Shown: positions 1 to 12,581, numbered from the stretch's first letter. The stretch is DNA of 64,000 nt from Pomacea canaliculata (GCF_003073045.1 NC_037595.1:7243509-7307508), one strand, 5' to 3'. Numbers and translations are program-made. The notes: generated from the sequence alone by a model not told the origin.

Positions 1-1700
1 CGAGGGATAATTAGCATATTACTCCAGACTCGCCCCTCTCAATCTCTCAGTTTCTAAGTTTGATATGTCGGCCGGCGACACTGCCACAGGAATCTCAGGA
101 ATTAACTCTCTTCATTCCCACAAATAGTTAACCCTCCTCAGCAGGTTAGGGTTAAACGTGATCAAATAATGTCTCAAGCACGCACAGAGAGAGAGAGACT
201 GAGTGGGTCGGTGGAAACGATGGCCGTTCACCATCCAGAGACTATGTTCGGTGACTTCAAGGAGATTTTTGTGGACCCGGATGTTGGCCTGTTGCACCAC
301 TATCGTTTGTGGAGGTACCGTGAAAACACAGCAAGATACATTCACTCCACAAGTTTACTCCCTTCCTCGTGCGAAGAATCGACATCATTTACAAACAGTT
401 AGGTTTGCCAGGCATCCCAGAGACTAAGAAAACTTTGACTGTCCATGTCCTTTGTTTTAAAGGGAAAAGGTCTTTTAAAAAAGGGTTAGTAAAACCTTTT
501 GAATGCAACAGAAAATTAAGATTTTATAATAGGAAATGTAGTGATATGTGAATGTTTGAGATCAAATATGACCTCATTAACTTGCTATCATTAGACCTCA
601 AGTAGCACGAAGTTTTCCAGTTTAAAGTGAATTGGAAGTAAGTACATGTGTCAGTGCATGTCCTGATCGCCGCAGATTTATACTGAATGCTCTCCCTTGA
701 CATTCATGTTCTCTCCTTCCTACCCCACCCACTCCAATTTTGTTCTTCGCTCCCTTTCTGAAAAGTGAAAAAAGAAACATTCAAATATAAAATGTGTAAT
801 ACGTTTCTCGAATATCCATATAGGGCTAGATGTAAAAAAAAAACAATAACTTTTGCTTTTTCTGTTACCTTCGATTTGTCAACAATAAGGTAAAAAAGCT
901 TTGTTCCACCCTGGCTTTCATTTTGTCAGACATTCTTAAAACCATATTGAAACATATATAATCAAAGCTCAAAGTCCAAAAAAGTTTACTAAGAACCCTC
1001 AGAGGGCATGTTGTTCAGTTTACTTTGTTAAACTATTAAAATTATAGTCAAGGTAATAACCTGAGCATTTTGACTATGTGCATAGACGCCACACAACTGG
1101 CAGACGATAAACTAATCAAAGGGACGTAAGCCACAAAAAAAGTTTCGCCTGTTATCTCCCATGTCTTAGTGTTTTGTTAGTTTCCTGATCCGCACTGAAA
1201 ACTTGTTTATATATATTATCAAGGCTTTTAAAGAAGATACTGTTATTGTGTGCAATTGTTCATTTTAATCTGTTTGTTTTGTTTCTCTTTAGCAAGATCA
1301 ATCCGGATGGTATTTTTTATTACACAAATAAATCACACAAGAAAGAGAAACATTCACGATTTACTCCGTTCATTTATTCTTCCTAGTCATTCCGTTGCTA
1401 TTTTGACGCTTTTCTGATGAAAGATGAAGTTACTTTTACACCAGATACAATGCTGTCTTCGATCATAATAATTTCTATTTTCATAGTCGGTTATTAGCAG
1501 TGATAGTGTGTGGGATAACCGTTAGTTGCAGTCTAGGTTCTTAATTGTAACACACACACATGTCTCTCTGGACATCTATCGGTTACATAGTGAGTGCACA
1601 GTGAGATCACTAAACAATAAGCAAATCGAAACACTGATGTCTCCAACGAGGTTTCCATGACGATGAGCCGATCTCTGAAGGTACCATGGCCTGGACAGGG
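1..1700. other. gene-free stretch
   Basis: No coding region, RNA gene or element ends could be supported here. The sequence is AT-rich with short homopolymer runs. The open frames are all short and lack recognisable motifs or a plausible splice context. It lies downstream of the minus-strand GT92 gene and may be simple intergenic DNA. Confidence 0.5.
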
Positions 1701-1704
1701 TTCC

Positions 1705-2175
1705 AAGGTGATCTCGCCAGACACTCCTTGAAGACCCCAGAAACACAAAATGTCCTGCTAGGTACCCGCAAATCGTTGTCAGGCAGACGACAGTAAAACC
1801 CTTCTCTGTATTTTTACAGGCTTTGCGAGGACGTTCTTCTATCCCTCGTACTCTTTTGATTTCCTCAGATTGAACGGAGTACCAAGGTACTCATTGAAGT
1901 CCCTACCTCACTCAACACTTTTCCATCTCCTTATCTCGCCAGACACTCGTTGAAGATGATAGACAATCTCTTAATAGGAGCCTGTCAGTCGTGTTATCAG
2001 TCAGACGACACTAAAACTGTTTGCTGTATTTTTGAAGACTTTGTGAGGACTTTCTCTCTCCCCCATTAATATTTTATTTCCTCCAAAAGATCTGGTTAGG
2101 AAGGCACTCATTGAATCCCTTACCCCTCTTTTGACACTTTTCCTTCTTCTTATCTCGTGAGATATGATGATATAC
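1705..2175. repeat. diverged tandem duplication, unit about 220 bp
   Basis: Two degenerate copies lie head to tail. Landmarks repeated at roughly 217-223 bp spacing are TCTCGCCAGACACTC (near 1713 and 1936, with a weaker third start near 2153), GTCAGACGACA followed by TAAAAC (near 1780 and 2000), and CTGTATTTTT ahead of a TTTG.GAGGAC motif. No open frame runs through the unit, so it is treated as non-coding. Confidence 0.7.
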
Positions 2176-2404
2176 CATGCTGTTTACAATACATAAAATC
2201 CGTCACCTGTTGATAATATATTTACGATTGAATTGTTTTCTCTCGCTGAAAACATTTGTGACTTCAGTGTTAAATCGCTTGCCTCGAACGTTTGGACAGG
2301 AATCAGCAGTCTGTATAAACACATCATGGTGACTTACTTGCTGTGCGCATGTCATTGAAAAAAATTGTAATTGAAAGAAAAACTTTGATCTTTGATATAT
2401 TCCT

Positions 2405-2430
2405 TTTATTTCTCCTGTACACTTTTTATT
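2405..2430 (-). terminator. polyadenylation signals of the GT92 gene
   Basis: Two AATAAA hexamers on the minus strand (plus-strand TTTATT at 2405-2410 and 2425-2430) lie 17-42 bases after the GT92 stop codon, suggesting a very short 3' UTR. Confidence 0.5.
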
Positions 2431-2446
2431 TTGGGGGTTCACGCAT

Positions 2447-5400
2447 TTAGTCTAGTTTCTCTTTCACGTTTTTAATTCTTCTGACAAGCCCTGGTGCGAA
2501 TCGCAGAACACCAATGTCTTTGACAGTGGGGACACTAGGAGAAAACCAACGGTAATGCTGCAGTAGAGCCACGGTCTCGTTCACCAGAAGCGTGGTGTGA
2601 TGGTTGAGGAATGTGTGGACTCTATGGATGCCCATGATTTTCACCGTCCGGGGATCCACAATGTTCTTGGAGCGGTCTGGCCATATCTGCACAGTTCGCC
2701 TTTGCTTCAGGAGAAAAGTGACATGGAGCTGATTGGCTAACTTCAAATCTTCAGCAGTTAAATTTGTAACATTGTCCCAGAGGAACACGCTGCTGACGAA
2801 TGCATAAGCCCCAGGGCTGGCCGATGACGAGGAGTTGTCCTCCCTTGAGCGGTCTAGGGAGCCCTGTCCTGGAGGTGTCGCTCCAGTCGTCGTGTTGACC
2901 TTTCGCGGAGCCCTGAGGGCTGTGACCAGGGCATCGTTCATGTGTGTGAGGGAACCTTTCTGCGAGGACACCAGTGCCGAAGAGTTGTAGTTATGTTTCA
3001 CGTCTCGGATGAGCTCCGACCAGCTGTCATGGTGCCTGGGAACGATCATCTCGTCAAAGTCCATGAAGACTAGAAGTCGCTGCTGTTGCGGCCGTACAGC
3101 AGGCAGTCGTTGATGGCCCCCATCTGCGCCTTGTAGTGCACGGGCTCAGGGGGGTCGCGCCATCCCTTGACCTCCAGGAAGCCCGTGCTGACGTAGTAGC
3201 GGAGGACTTTGTCGACGTCGGATCCGATGCTGGTGTTGTAAACCACGGCGTGGTCAGCACCGAGAATCTGAGCCAACTCCAGGTTTTGGACCACCAGATT
3301 GGCGTCGTTAAACTTCCTGTGAAGGGGCGAGAAGCAGATGAGAAACTTCCAGCGCCGGGGTTGTGGGTACTGGATGTGCAGCTCGCTGGGTGCGAGGTCG
3401 TCGCCCGCTAGGCTGATGGCTACCTTCATGGGACGTTTGTCTTTAGACGAGCTGACCAAAGGGCAGTGAACTAGTGCGGGGGCGAAACTGAAAAAAGGGA
3501 GAAACAAGCAAAACTTAAATAATAAAAGTCTGCAAAAGGAAACATTAAACTAGTATTGGTCCTGAGATGAGCTACGGCAGAGTTCAGGAAGGCTATCGTT
3601 TTGCACAAAAAAAATCTCAACCGGTAAATTCTGTCCAGGAAGAGTCTATACCTGACTCCTGAGGGCTTGTAGTGCACGATCTTTGTTCTCATTTTATTTT
3701 GCTTTAAAATTCGAAAGAGAGACAGAGGTTTTGCCTACATGGCTACCTCACTATTCCTCGAGTTCTGTCACTAAATATAATAGTTTAAACTTTTTTTTTT
3801 TTTTTTTTTTTTTTGCTTTAAGATCATTCAAACGAATTGCTGTTTAGATTCTCTAAAGTTTTTTGAAATGTGAATAGAGTAAGCGGCATGAGATATAGTC
3901 ACACGTACACAGAAAGAAGGGGGAGGGTGATTTGGCCAGATTTCGCCAACATTCTTGTTACTCAAAGCAGCCTGCTGCTCACTGTATTCAATACCTTAAG
4001 TGTATTAAATAACAATTTATGTTCACTTAAATCACTGTAAAAATCAACTTATTACTTATTCACGTCCTTTACTGCTTGTTTGTGTTTTACTTACTTGTAC
4101 ATTTTCTGTTTCTGTTGTTGTTGTTTTGTTTTGTTGTATTTGTTGTCTTTTGTGGTTTATGTTCTGCTGCTTTTTTGTATGTTAATTGGCTCAAATGGTG
4201 TTTGATGTTCATGGTGGGCATCTGTCTCAATACGAGAAATGCTAGTTATGTAGCGGTAGTTTGCTGCCTATGCTCCACTGGGGTTGAAAACAAATAACAA
4301 GAAGAAGTGTTAATTTATATTCAGACTTTCATGTAGTTTAATATATGCAGGAATTGTCAGTGTTTATGGTAGCTTCATTTACAGCTGTTACTCTCTAAAT
4401 TGTAGCGGTTTAAGAGATGTGGAAACGGGATGGTCCTTTCCATTATAGACAAGAAGTAGAATATCTTCTGTTTTCAGGAAACAAATTCCACAAGGGGAGT
4501 ACATTGTAAAAGCAAACTGGGATAGTTGCATACTTAAACTCAAATATTTCCATGCAAAAAGGCCTACCTATGCTATTTAACAATGTCAATGTTTTTATTT
4601 TCATTAGCATGCTTTACTCTAATTATTAAAGAAACATGGATCACTTAGCTATGTGTTTAATAAACTGTAAAGGCTTATGCGACTAAAAAAAGAATATATT
4701 CATCATTTAAACAAAAATACAATAAAACATATCCACCTTACTGAAAAATAGAACACATTGTTAAAGCAAAACTGGGGATTCGAGGTCTCTTTTAATTCTT
4801 ATTCTTAAATGCCAAGGAACTTGCAATTTCAACCAAAAGCACTTTGAATACAAATATAAAGATCTTAGCGATGATTTATCAGAAACTTCCTCATTCTAAA
4901 AGTGTGCATTGAAACTGCATAAGTCTTCATGGCCCAGATAGTGATTGTCCATGATTTTACAATGAATTACAACAAAAACTTCATAATTTAAGAGGAAGAT
5001 CGCGTAATTATGACTGGTTTTGGAACCTAATGTTAAGCCCACCGCTTGATTGATGCAACTATTAAAGAATAAATAATCCAAATTCGAGAAAAATAGAGAC
5101 ACTAATTATAGAAGAGTTGAAGGTAGTTAAGAAAACCACTGTAATTAGAAAATATTCAGAATGCGGCTTAAAAGTCATAGGTGTCCAGGCATCTCATAAT
5201 GCACTGACATATTACATGGATTAGAAAGATTTTACATCAAATGCAAGGTGGAAGTGCCTTTCAAATTCAATTCATTCACAGATTTCAACTTATTAGCAAT
5301 TTGGAGGATACGTTTTGGAAAAAGTTAATGAAACAAATGTAGTTTGGAAAGATGTATTTCCCATTTTGACAAATCATTGCAAAAGATTTACCGCGTCTTC

Positions 5401-5686
5401 ACTTAAGGAATTTCTGCTTCAATCATTATTTTTCAAGGCATTCTTGTCTAAAGGAAGTAGAAACGTGGCTTAATTATAATTTTACAAAAAGCTTTCTTAC
5501 GGTTTGAAAACGAGAGAAAGAGAGACAGGAAAAAGAAAAATAAATCGGAAAGTAACCTCCAGACACATTTACTTTGCTAACACGCTGATGTTTGTCCACT
5601 GAGCAATACAATCAAATGTTCGTGAAATTGTTCACGGCAAAGCAGACGATACCAATTAAATCTAACTGAAAAATGTATAGACACGA

Positions 5687-5731
<45 letters not shown>

Positions 5732-6392
5732 GAAATAGCATGTGGTCTACATTTCGCGTCAGGATTTTTAAAAAATTGTCAATGGTCCTATCACAGCTTA
5801 CGAGAAACACAAAGAATGTGACTTACTCAAGACCATGGTGATCAGGTAAAATAAAGACTTTTCCACTGACAACGCCACCGTTTCCACTTCTCACATCATC
5901 ATTCCTGAGTTCACCTACCCGGGGTGGCTGGTCATACACACATCGCAGTCTCGCCGAGTCCGAATACTCGCTCCGATTGACGATAGCGACGATGGTGACA
6001 GTGGCACCCTCAGGCCAGAGGTCCAGGTGGGCGGAATAGAGAAAAAACGCACTGCCTGGACGGACCGGGTGGAAATCTACCCCTGTCTTCGCGCGCGAGT
6101 TCTCGAGCTTAGATTTCTGTGCGTAGGGGTGAGGTAACACTACGTGCCGCATGGCGTCGCGCGGCGGGGGCGATGTCTTTCTTCCTCCGCTCGGTGCAGC
6201 TGCCTCTGGTCGCTCAGTAAGGAGCGAGTTTGCTTCATGGGAACGGAGGAGGCTTGTACCCAAGTCTCTCGTCAAAATGTCTTCCTTGTCTTTCCAATAG
6301 TCAGATGTGGCCAACATCCCAAGGGAGAAGGTGTACACCACCACCATCAGCAGCAAGGTTCGGAAAATGGCTGAATGTCTTCGTCCTGCCAT
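2447..6392 (-). CDS. GT92 family (DUF23) glycosyltransferase, two exons, one frameshift
   Basis: Predicted type II Golgi membrane glycosyltransferase of family GT92, the family of nematode GALT-1, which adds beta-1,4-galactose to core fucose of N-glycans. Exon 1 is 5827-6392 and starts at MAGRRHS; another in-frame ATG lies 14 codons upstream. It encodes a short cytoplasmic tail, a membrane anchor (about residues 8-27) and a stem. The donor GTAAGT at 5821-5826 joins an acceptor TTTTTTCAG so that exon 2 starts at 3487, and the phases match (split Asp codon). Exon 2 carries the catalytic domain: a segment around GADHAVVYN, then VHYKAQMGAINDCLLYGRNSSDF, interrupted, then VFMDFDEMIVPR with a DxD-like metal-binding motif. 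At about 3070-3075 the frame breaks exactly between SSDF and VFMDF; one missing base explains it, giving 535 residues, normal for the family. The acceptor sugar is unknown. Family call is strong, gene integrity uncertain. Confidence 0.85.
3487..5827. other. intron of the GT92 gene with simple repeats
   Basis: The 2.3 kb between the two GT92 exons shows no further exon. It holds a poly-T run near 3790-3815 and a (CAA)n microsatellite at about 5688-5731. The remainder is AT-rich and otherwise featureless. Confidence 0.6.
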
Positions 6393-6825
6393 GATGAACT
6401 CTGGCCCACTGATAATAACTATTGCAGCACGCATGAAACAACCAGGAAACCGAGTGTCATCTGCAGCTTTGGTAAGGTGGGTTGGGGGTGGAGTTGGGCG
6501 GACCCTGAGGGTTAGACTACCCAGGGACCTCGATCGAGGCCAATGGCTGCATTCGTCTTGACTGACAAGTGTTTGGCGCGACTCCTAGGTCTCCCCAGGA
6601 GGTCCACCTGTGTGAGAAGGTGTAGATGGGCGTGTGTGTTGAATGTCGTCAGAGACGTGTTGTATAGGCAGGCCTGACGAGAGGGGGGGACAGGGGGGTC
6701 TGGTGTACCCGGGCCCGCGGCTGTCAAGGGGGCCCGGCCTTGTTCAGTGGATTTTTTTTTCTTCTTCTCCTTTTCTTTTTCTTTTAAAGGAAGGTCTAAG
6801 GACAGAACACCCAAGCGTTACACAT

Positions 6826-7175
6826 CAGTGGCGTAGGAAGATGTTCGGCGTTGGGGGGGGGGGGGGCAAACTCCTGCTGACAGTGAACGGCGTTCGCACT
6901 CGCACATTTCGTAAAAAAGGATGGGGGGGGGTACTGCACGCATGCACGATCTGATCGTCAGAGGTCTTAGAGCCTCCACTTGCCTCAGGGCCCGCTTTTG
7001 TGACGGTGATGACCGTCTCCTCTCTACGTTCCCCTACCTTTCTTCAGTTCTTTGCTCTTTGTGAGGAATTACGTCTCAAATATTGGGGGGGGCAAAAGGA
7101 TATTCCTGCCCCCCCTGTATTTTCCTTGGGGGGCGGCTGCCCCGCTGGCCCCCCCCCCTGGTTCCTACGCCACTG
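6826..7175. mobile_element. 350 bp non-autonomous TIR element (MITE-like)
   Basis: The left end CAGTGGCGTAGGAAG (6826) and right end GGTTCCTACGCCACTG (ending 7175) are inverted copies over about 14 bp. Identical CACAT pentamers lie directly outside both ends (6821-6825 and 7176-7180), consistent with a target-site duplication. The interior is G-rich near the left and C-rich near the right (runs of 8-12), which would favour foldback. No transposase is inside. CAG-type termini recall hAT elements, but those make 8 bp duplications, so I leave the superfamily open. Confidence 0.7.
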
Positions 7176-7328
7176 CACATGCAGAAGTTGAGTTTCAAGT
7201 CTGTAGAATTGTAAATATATACTGGGAAAATAATTTACGATTACAAGTACAAGGGGCCCGGAGGCCGGAGAGGTCGTCTGTCCTGGGGCCCGGGCTGGCT
7301 CTCGACGGCCCTGTGCATAGGCGTAGCG

Positions 7329-9300
7329 CAGGGGTGTCAAACTCAATTACCCAGCGGGCCAAATCTCACATCGTACACAAGGTGGCGGGCCGAAGGTTAT
7401 TATTTAAGTCCGATAACTTTTTATTGAGCAGTAAAAAACTAAACGTTTTGTTATTAATTTTGTGTAAATAAAATCATACATTAAAACAAAATTAAAGTAC
7501 TAACAAACCAAGGCTTAGCAGTTTTGTTCTTAATTTATTTTGTCAGAAGTGGACGTTTGACATCTTTTCTTGTCAACAAGTTTGTTTATATCTGGAGTAA
7601 GTTTCTGGGTTGTTGAGATTCTTAGGATGGACTGCAAGTGTACATCAGGAAGACGACTCCTGTGTGATGTTTTGTTGATCTTCATCACCGAGAAAAGTTG
7701 CTCACACAGATATGTGCTGCCAAACAAGCTCAAGATTCGAGCCGCATGTAGACAAAGCTGGGGCATCGTTTGTGGGAGGGAATGAGTGAACTGTGCAGGC
7801 CCCACAGAGTCGTACTTTGCCTTCAGTGACTCACTACATGGGTTGTGAAATAGGTCGAAGTTGTTTTTCTGCACCTCGAAGTCACTGAAGCGGCGTTTAA
7901 ACTCAGCACGAAGTGAGTTCAGCTTCTCAGCAAAGTGTGCCTGTGGGAACACCTCGGCGCTGACTTCGTCCATGACTGTTTTGCAGCAAGGAAAGTGAAA
8001 CAAGTTGCATTGGTTCATTTGTGTTTCCCACAAGAACAAATTGACTTGAAATGCCTTCACTGCATCGTGCAGGTCCGTTATCAAGTGTCCCCGTCCCTGG
8101 AGCTGCTGGTTCAAGGCATTGAGATGAGTGGTTATGTCACACAGAAATGCCAACTCACATTTCCACTTTTCATCCTGCAAGACTGTGGAGTCTTTTCCTC
8201 TGCTGTCCATGAATTGACAGATTTCCCCAATCAGCTTAAAAACTCGAGAACTTTGCCCGGAGTTAGTCACCGCACTTCAATGTGATACGGCCTGTCGCCC
8301 CACTGTGAATCTGTTTCCTGCACAAAGGACTGAAACAGGCGGGGATTGAACCCTTTGGCTCTAATGAAGTTGACGGTTTGTGTTACAGTGCTCATTACAT
8401 GCTCCATGTTGAGGACTTTAGCACACAACGATTCTTGATGTATTATGCAGTGATATGCTATCAACTGCCCGCCACAATTTTCTTGGATATGTGACCGCAT
8501 CCTCCCAACTAGTCCGCTCTTTGGGCCGCACAGCGCCGGCGCTCCATCTGTTGTAAGTGCAACAAGTTTGTCCCAGGGCAGGTTCATGTCTGTTATACTT
8601 TGACATACGTTGTCAAAAATGTCCTTTCCTGTCGTTGTCCCATGCATGGATTTTATGTCTAATATTTCTTCTGTGATATTCAGACTGGAGTCGACTCCAC
8701 GGATGAAGATGGCGAGTTGTGCGGTGTCCGTCGTGTCAGTGCTTTCATCGACTGCAAGAGAGTAGGCAACGAAGTCTTTGCTTTTTTCGATCAGCTGTGT
8801 TTTCACATCAGTGGCCATCTCACAAATCCTATTAGCAACCGTGTTTCTGCAGAGGCTTACATTTGCAAACATTTGCTTTTTGTCTGGACACAAGACTTCA
8901 CACACTTGCATCATGCAACTCTTCACAAACTCTCCCTCATTGAATGGTCGGGCTGATTTAGCGATCTCCTCTGCCACAATAAAACTTGCTCTCACAGCAG
9001 CTTCACTCTGTGATGTTGCTATAGTGAACAATGTCTGCTGTCATCTCAGATTCCTCTTAAGTTCTTCCACTTTCTTTAGCTTCTGTTCTGCATTCAGGCT
9101 TTTCAACTTGTCCTGATGTTTAGTCTCGTAATGCCGTCTCAGATTATATATATTCTGTGGTCACAGCTATTGTATCTCCACAAAGTAGACACACTGGCTT
9201 ACCGCTGATATTAGTAAACATGTAGTCAGCCTCCCATTGGCTTTGAAAGATTCTGTTTTCAAAATCAACTTTTCTCTTGGCCATTTTAACGGCTAGCTTT
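7329..9300 (-). mobile_element. hAT element, GTF2IRD2/Charlie8-like, one end missing
   Basis: The 3' end of the element (left in window coordinates) carries the terminus CAGGGGTGTCAAACTC at 7329, typical of this hAT group. The preceding octamer GCGTAGCG (7321-7328) would be the target duplication. I searched up to about 10 kb for the matching inverted terminus (GTTTGACACCCCTG) and the octamer and did not find them, so the copy looks truncated at its 5' end. It contains the decayed transposase gene listed separately. Confidence 0.75.
7530..9284 (-). pseudogene. broken hAT transposase with BED-type zinc finger
   Basis: The apparent start is the ATG at 9282-9284. The N-terminus has a BED/C2H2-like finger (CLLCGD, then LRRHYETKH), followed by the transposase core with LAVDESTDTTDTAQLAIF (first acidic catalytic region), ALTTDGAPAL and AYHCIIHQESLC. 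The C-terminus has the hAT dimerisation block (FGSTYLCEQLFSVMK, SRLPDVHLQSILRI). This matches the transposase captured in vertebrate GTF2IRD2-type proteins. It is inactivated by about 4 extra bases in the zinc finger (near 9150), an in-frame TGA near 9045, a Trp-to-stop change near 8267 and a frameshift just beyond. It is a dead copy; unlike the host-gene breaks, it includes substitutions to stop codons. Confidence 0.85.
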
Positions 9301-10430
9301 AATTTGAAATTTGATTGGTATTGAAATTACACAAGTCCCTTCACTACACAGTGTAATGTTCTCGATCTTTATTATGTAAAAGTCTTTAGAAAAGTCACAA
9401 CACGTGCTTAGCTCTGATCATCTGCCTTTGTTCCCCGACAGATGGCGCACCAGTACTCGCGACTAGCGTTAAGTTCGCACAATTATTTCAACACCGTGGT
9501 TTGCTGTTTATACTCGGATATTAATCTTTTTGGCGGCAGTCATTCCCTTTTGACGACGCAGGAACTGGACAGTCAGTATTCCACAGCTGGCACTTATCAT
9601 CCACAGTCCACGTGTTTAATTCAGTTCACACGTATCATGCACAGTTCGCACATATAAGTCCAGATGGTAGAAGCTACACTCCCACCAACTTGATCTACAC
9701 AAGTTTGCTTGTCACAACTTAAACACCAAGGAAGGCCTGACTCAAGTAAACAAGTCTCTATACAGGAGCGCAGTGATCCTCAACAACCTTCAAGAGACTC
9801 ATCTGAAATGAACTGAGCAAAGCTGCACTTTAAATAATAGAACTGATTTAAGGGTTTCCCAGCTGTTATCAAGTTGTTTGTTTGTTGTTGTTTTTTTTTT
9901 CCAATTGACTGTACTGGTTTTAGTAAAAGATACTCTTTCTCAAACTCTCGTCGGGTCTCGAGATAAAAGACTACCAATGTCACCCTGCGCAGACGAGGTC
10001 AGACTAATGTCACCAGTGTCCACAAGTACGCCTAATGAGCTTTATTATGGTCTCAAGTCTCCTGCTGACTGGACCCTTGACGACAAGAGCATATCAATCC
10101 ACGTGCATTCGTGGAGTGTTTCCTGGAGTATACCTCGTGAGTCACCGACTCACATTTTGAAGACTAATATAAACTACTCCAGCCATTCGTGTGAGAGAGA
10201 GAGAGAGAATGACACTGGCACTGACAATTTTTTATGAAGGAGGGTGATATAAGCAAACCATTTGCTTTGTTTACAGATAGCGATAAAGAGATAAAGTAAT
10301 TTGTTAAACAAGAAAATTATACTACAAAACATTCATGAAACACTAAGAACGTTACAATCTGCAAGATAGTAAATATTATCTTGGGACATACTAAAGAAAT
10401 TTTATGTCTACCCTCATGTACTTTGACAGT
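9301..10430. other. gene-free stretch
   Basis: No supported gene. There is a poly-T run near 9891 and a short (GA)n run near 10194-10207. The 119-codon open frame here lacks motifs and codon regularity. Confidence 0.5.
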
Positions 10431-10449
10431 AGCAAGAGAATTGAGGAAG

Positions 10450-10665
10450 TGAGTAATAGAAAGAAGGGGGGTAGACACGTACTGTGCCCTGCAGAGAATC
10501 AGAAACAACATGAGGTCTGATAATTCAGCCGTGCCGAAGAATATTCTACGGCAGAGAAAGAAGGTTGGGGAGGGTAGACACGTATTGTGAACCACAAAGA
10601 ACCAGAAGAAAGGTAAGAGGTCTGACAATTCAGCCGTGACGACGAATATTCTGCGGCTTTCAAGT
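10450..10665. repeat. tandem duplication, unit about 105 bp
   Basis: The block containing GGTAGACACGT, AGAATCAGAA and GGTCTGATAATTCAGCCGTG recurs once, about 105 bp on, as GGTAGACACGT, AGAACCAGAA and GGTCTGACAATTCAGCCGTG. Both copies end in GAATATTCT(A/G)CGGC. The copies differ by scattered substitutions. Confidence 0.75.
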
Positions 10666-11522
10666 CAGGATCATGTCATGAGCCTGGGATTAACGATCTT
10701 CGCTCTTGATGGTGTTTACCCTCGTCTCCGGTTTCATCTCCACATCCCGCTTTCCCCCGTAATTTTAGTCTTTATCTTTTGCTTCAGAGTGGGTCTTCTC
10801 CAGTTACTTCGAGAAGACTGTCTCTTCTGTTTACACTTGACCAGACAAATGTACTTATTTGCCTTAGAACCACTCACCTTCACAACGGCCACTAAGAAGT
10901 TTCTTTTATTTTAATATCGTCGTTTCGTGTAAAAGCCACGGCAAAGCAAGAGGTTTACTCCACCATTATGCAACATCGCCCATATATACACGCAATATTC
11001 TTTTTAATTCTCGTCACAAGCCTGTTAGCTCTACCCCAACCGACCCCATGCTCGACTGTGATGTTAAGTGTTGTCACGCATTTCCTCCCCTCCCCCGTCT
11101 GAACCCAGTGTCCTCCGTATCACGCATGAATAACTGCGAGGGGAAGAACGGGCGCGCTCGGTGTGGGAGGTGTTGACATTAGACATTGCTCAGTAACATA
11201 GCCAGCGATATTGACACAAGACGAGGGGGTTACCAGCGATCCTCCGAGTGGAACCTGCAGATCCTCTGCCAGAGACGCACAACCATGCAGCAGGTGGAGT
11301 CGGGTGGGTGGGGAGGAGGATGGAACTTTGCCCAGCCCCTCTATTTAATTTTTTTCTGTCTACATTGTATATGTACTTGCCCACCCGTCAACCACCGTGC
11401 TTGTGCTGTGATTCTCTGATAATCTTTTTCATATTATGGAAAAATATTGAAAAGTTCGTCCTCCACTCTCTACTCTCTTATCAGGAGTACGTCAGACCTA
11501 TTTTGCACAAATCTAATCTCGA

Positions 11523-11556
<34 letters not shown>

Positions 11557-11884
11557 CTGCTACTAATATAACAACAAACAAAAGTTATGTTCATTATGTT
11601 TCCATCATTTATCTGATCTGCCTTTGACTGTTTCATTTTCAACTTTTAAGCTAAGACTTAGCCAAGACTTAGCCAGTCTTAGCTAAGCCTTAAGTCGGCC
11701 ATCTTGAAACTCTGGCTTCCGGCTACACTGCGTTGCACAGGGACCGCTAGCTTTCGCTAACCGCTAGATTCGCTAGGCTAGCTTCGCTCGATTCGCTATG
11801 TGCTATGCAACACGCCACTGGTATGTCTGTCCATTATATTGTATATATAATGTTTATATGATGTTGTATGCGTGTAGTGATTGT
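10666..11884. other. gene-free stretch with short repeats
   Basis: No gene supported. A (GTT)n microsatellite lies at about 11523-11556. From 11650 to 11810 there are short internally repetitive words (CTTAGCTAAG, CTTAGCC, GCTAGATTCGC, GCTAGCTTCGCT), low-complexity in character. Confidence 0.5.
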
Positions 11885-11955
11885 GACTAAAAGAAACAAA
11901 AATCTGTCTTGGACTTCTTCGGACGGACAATAAAGTTTGACTTGATCTGATTCTC
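11885..11955 (+). repeat. retroposon 3' end, family shared with 56587-56655
   Basis: The sequence around GGACGGACAATAAAGTTTGA followed by CTTGATCTGATT is homologous to the reverse complement of about 56587-56655 (GACAATAAAGTTTG, then ATGATTTGATTTTGAT). Both have an AAAAATYTGTC block about 25 bp upstream and a short TTGAT-like tail. That suggests the 3' end of a SINE or LINE family. A similar word pair occurs near 22700-22730. Confidence 0.6.
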
Positions 11956-12581
11956 CATCATCTACAGTTTAGTGGACTTTTCAAATCGATCTCAACTACA
12001 TATGCTAGAGAAACATAATAAGAAATAACAGCAAATTGAGACTCTTTGGTTTATCGATGCAATATGATTTTCTTAGTTTCACTATGAAGGGAAGCAGAAA
12101 TAAAAAAAAAATCAGCAGTGCATTAGTAGAATCAACTGTCTTCTCTCGTAACAGCCAAGCCAATGAACATTAGTGTGCGCACCCACTGACCCACAGATAT
12201 TTATTACCATTATTAATTTTGGTATTATTTCTTTTTATTGACAATGGTATCAGAGTACACATGGAATAGTAATGCTTCGTGTAATTTTAAGTGCCCATAA
12301 TGTTTTTAAGTGACCTTTCTTCATAAATGTGTTCAGCTAGATTTTTTTCTTTTAAATTTAAAACCATTCACAACTGTTTTAATCAGGGTAAAACAGTCTT
12401 ATTAAATATTATTAATACTAATAATTTTTTGTGTTAATATATACTAAAAAACTATTTTGTTGAGATCTCCGTGTTTTAAAAGGAAAGATCACACACAGAA
12501 AAAATAACCGCAAGTCATACCACAACACACACATGATCACGCTTGCTCTCACTCACTTTCTCACGCACGCATACACGCACC

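Noticed and set aside
3070-3507. two separate genes for the GT92 exon 2 halves
   Set aside because: The break falls within one conserved motif and both halves are collinear parts of a single catalytic domain.
5577-5810. open frame with a poly-Val run
   Set aside because: It is a translation of the (CAA)n microsatellite in the GT92 intron.
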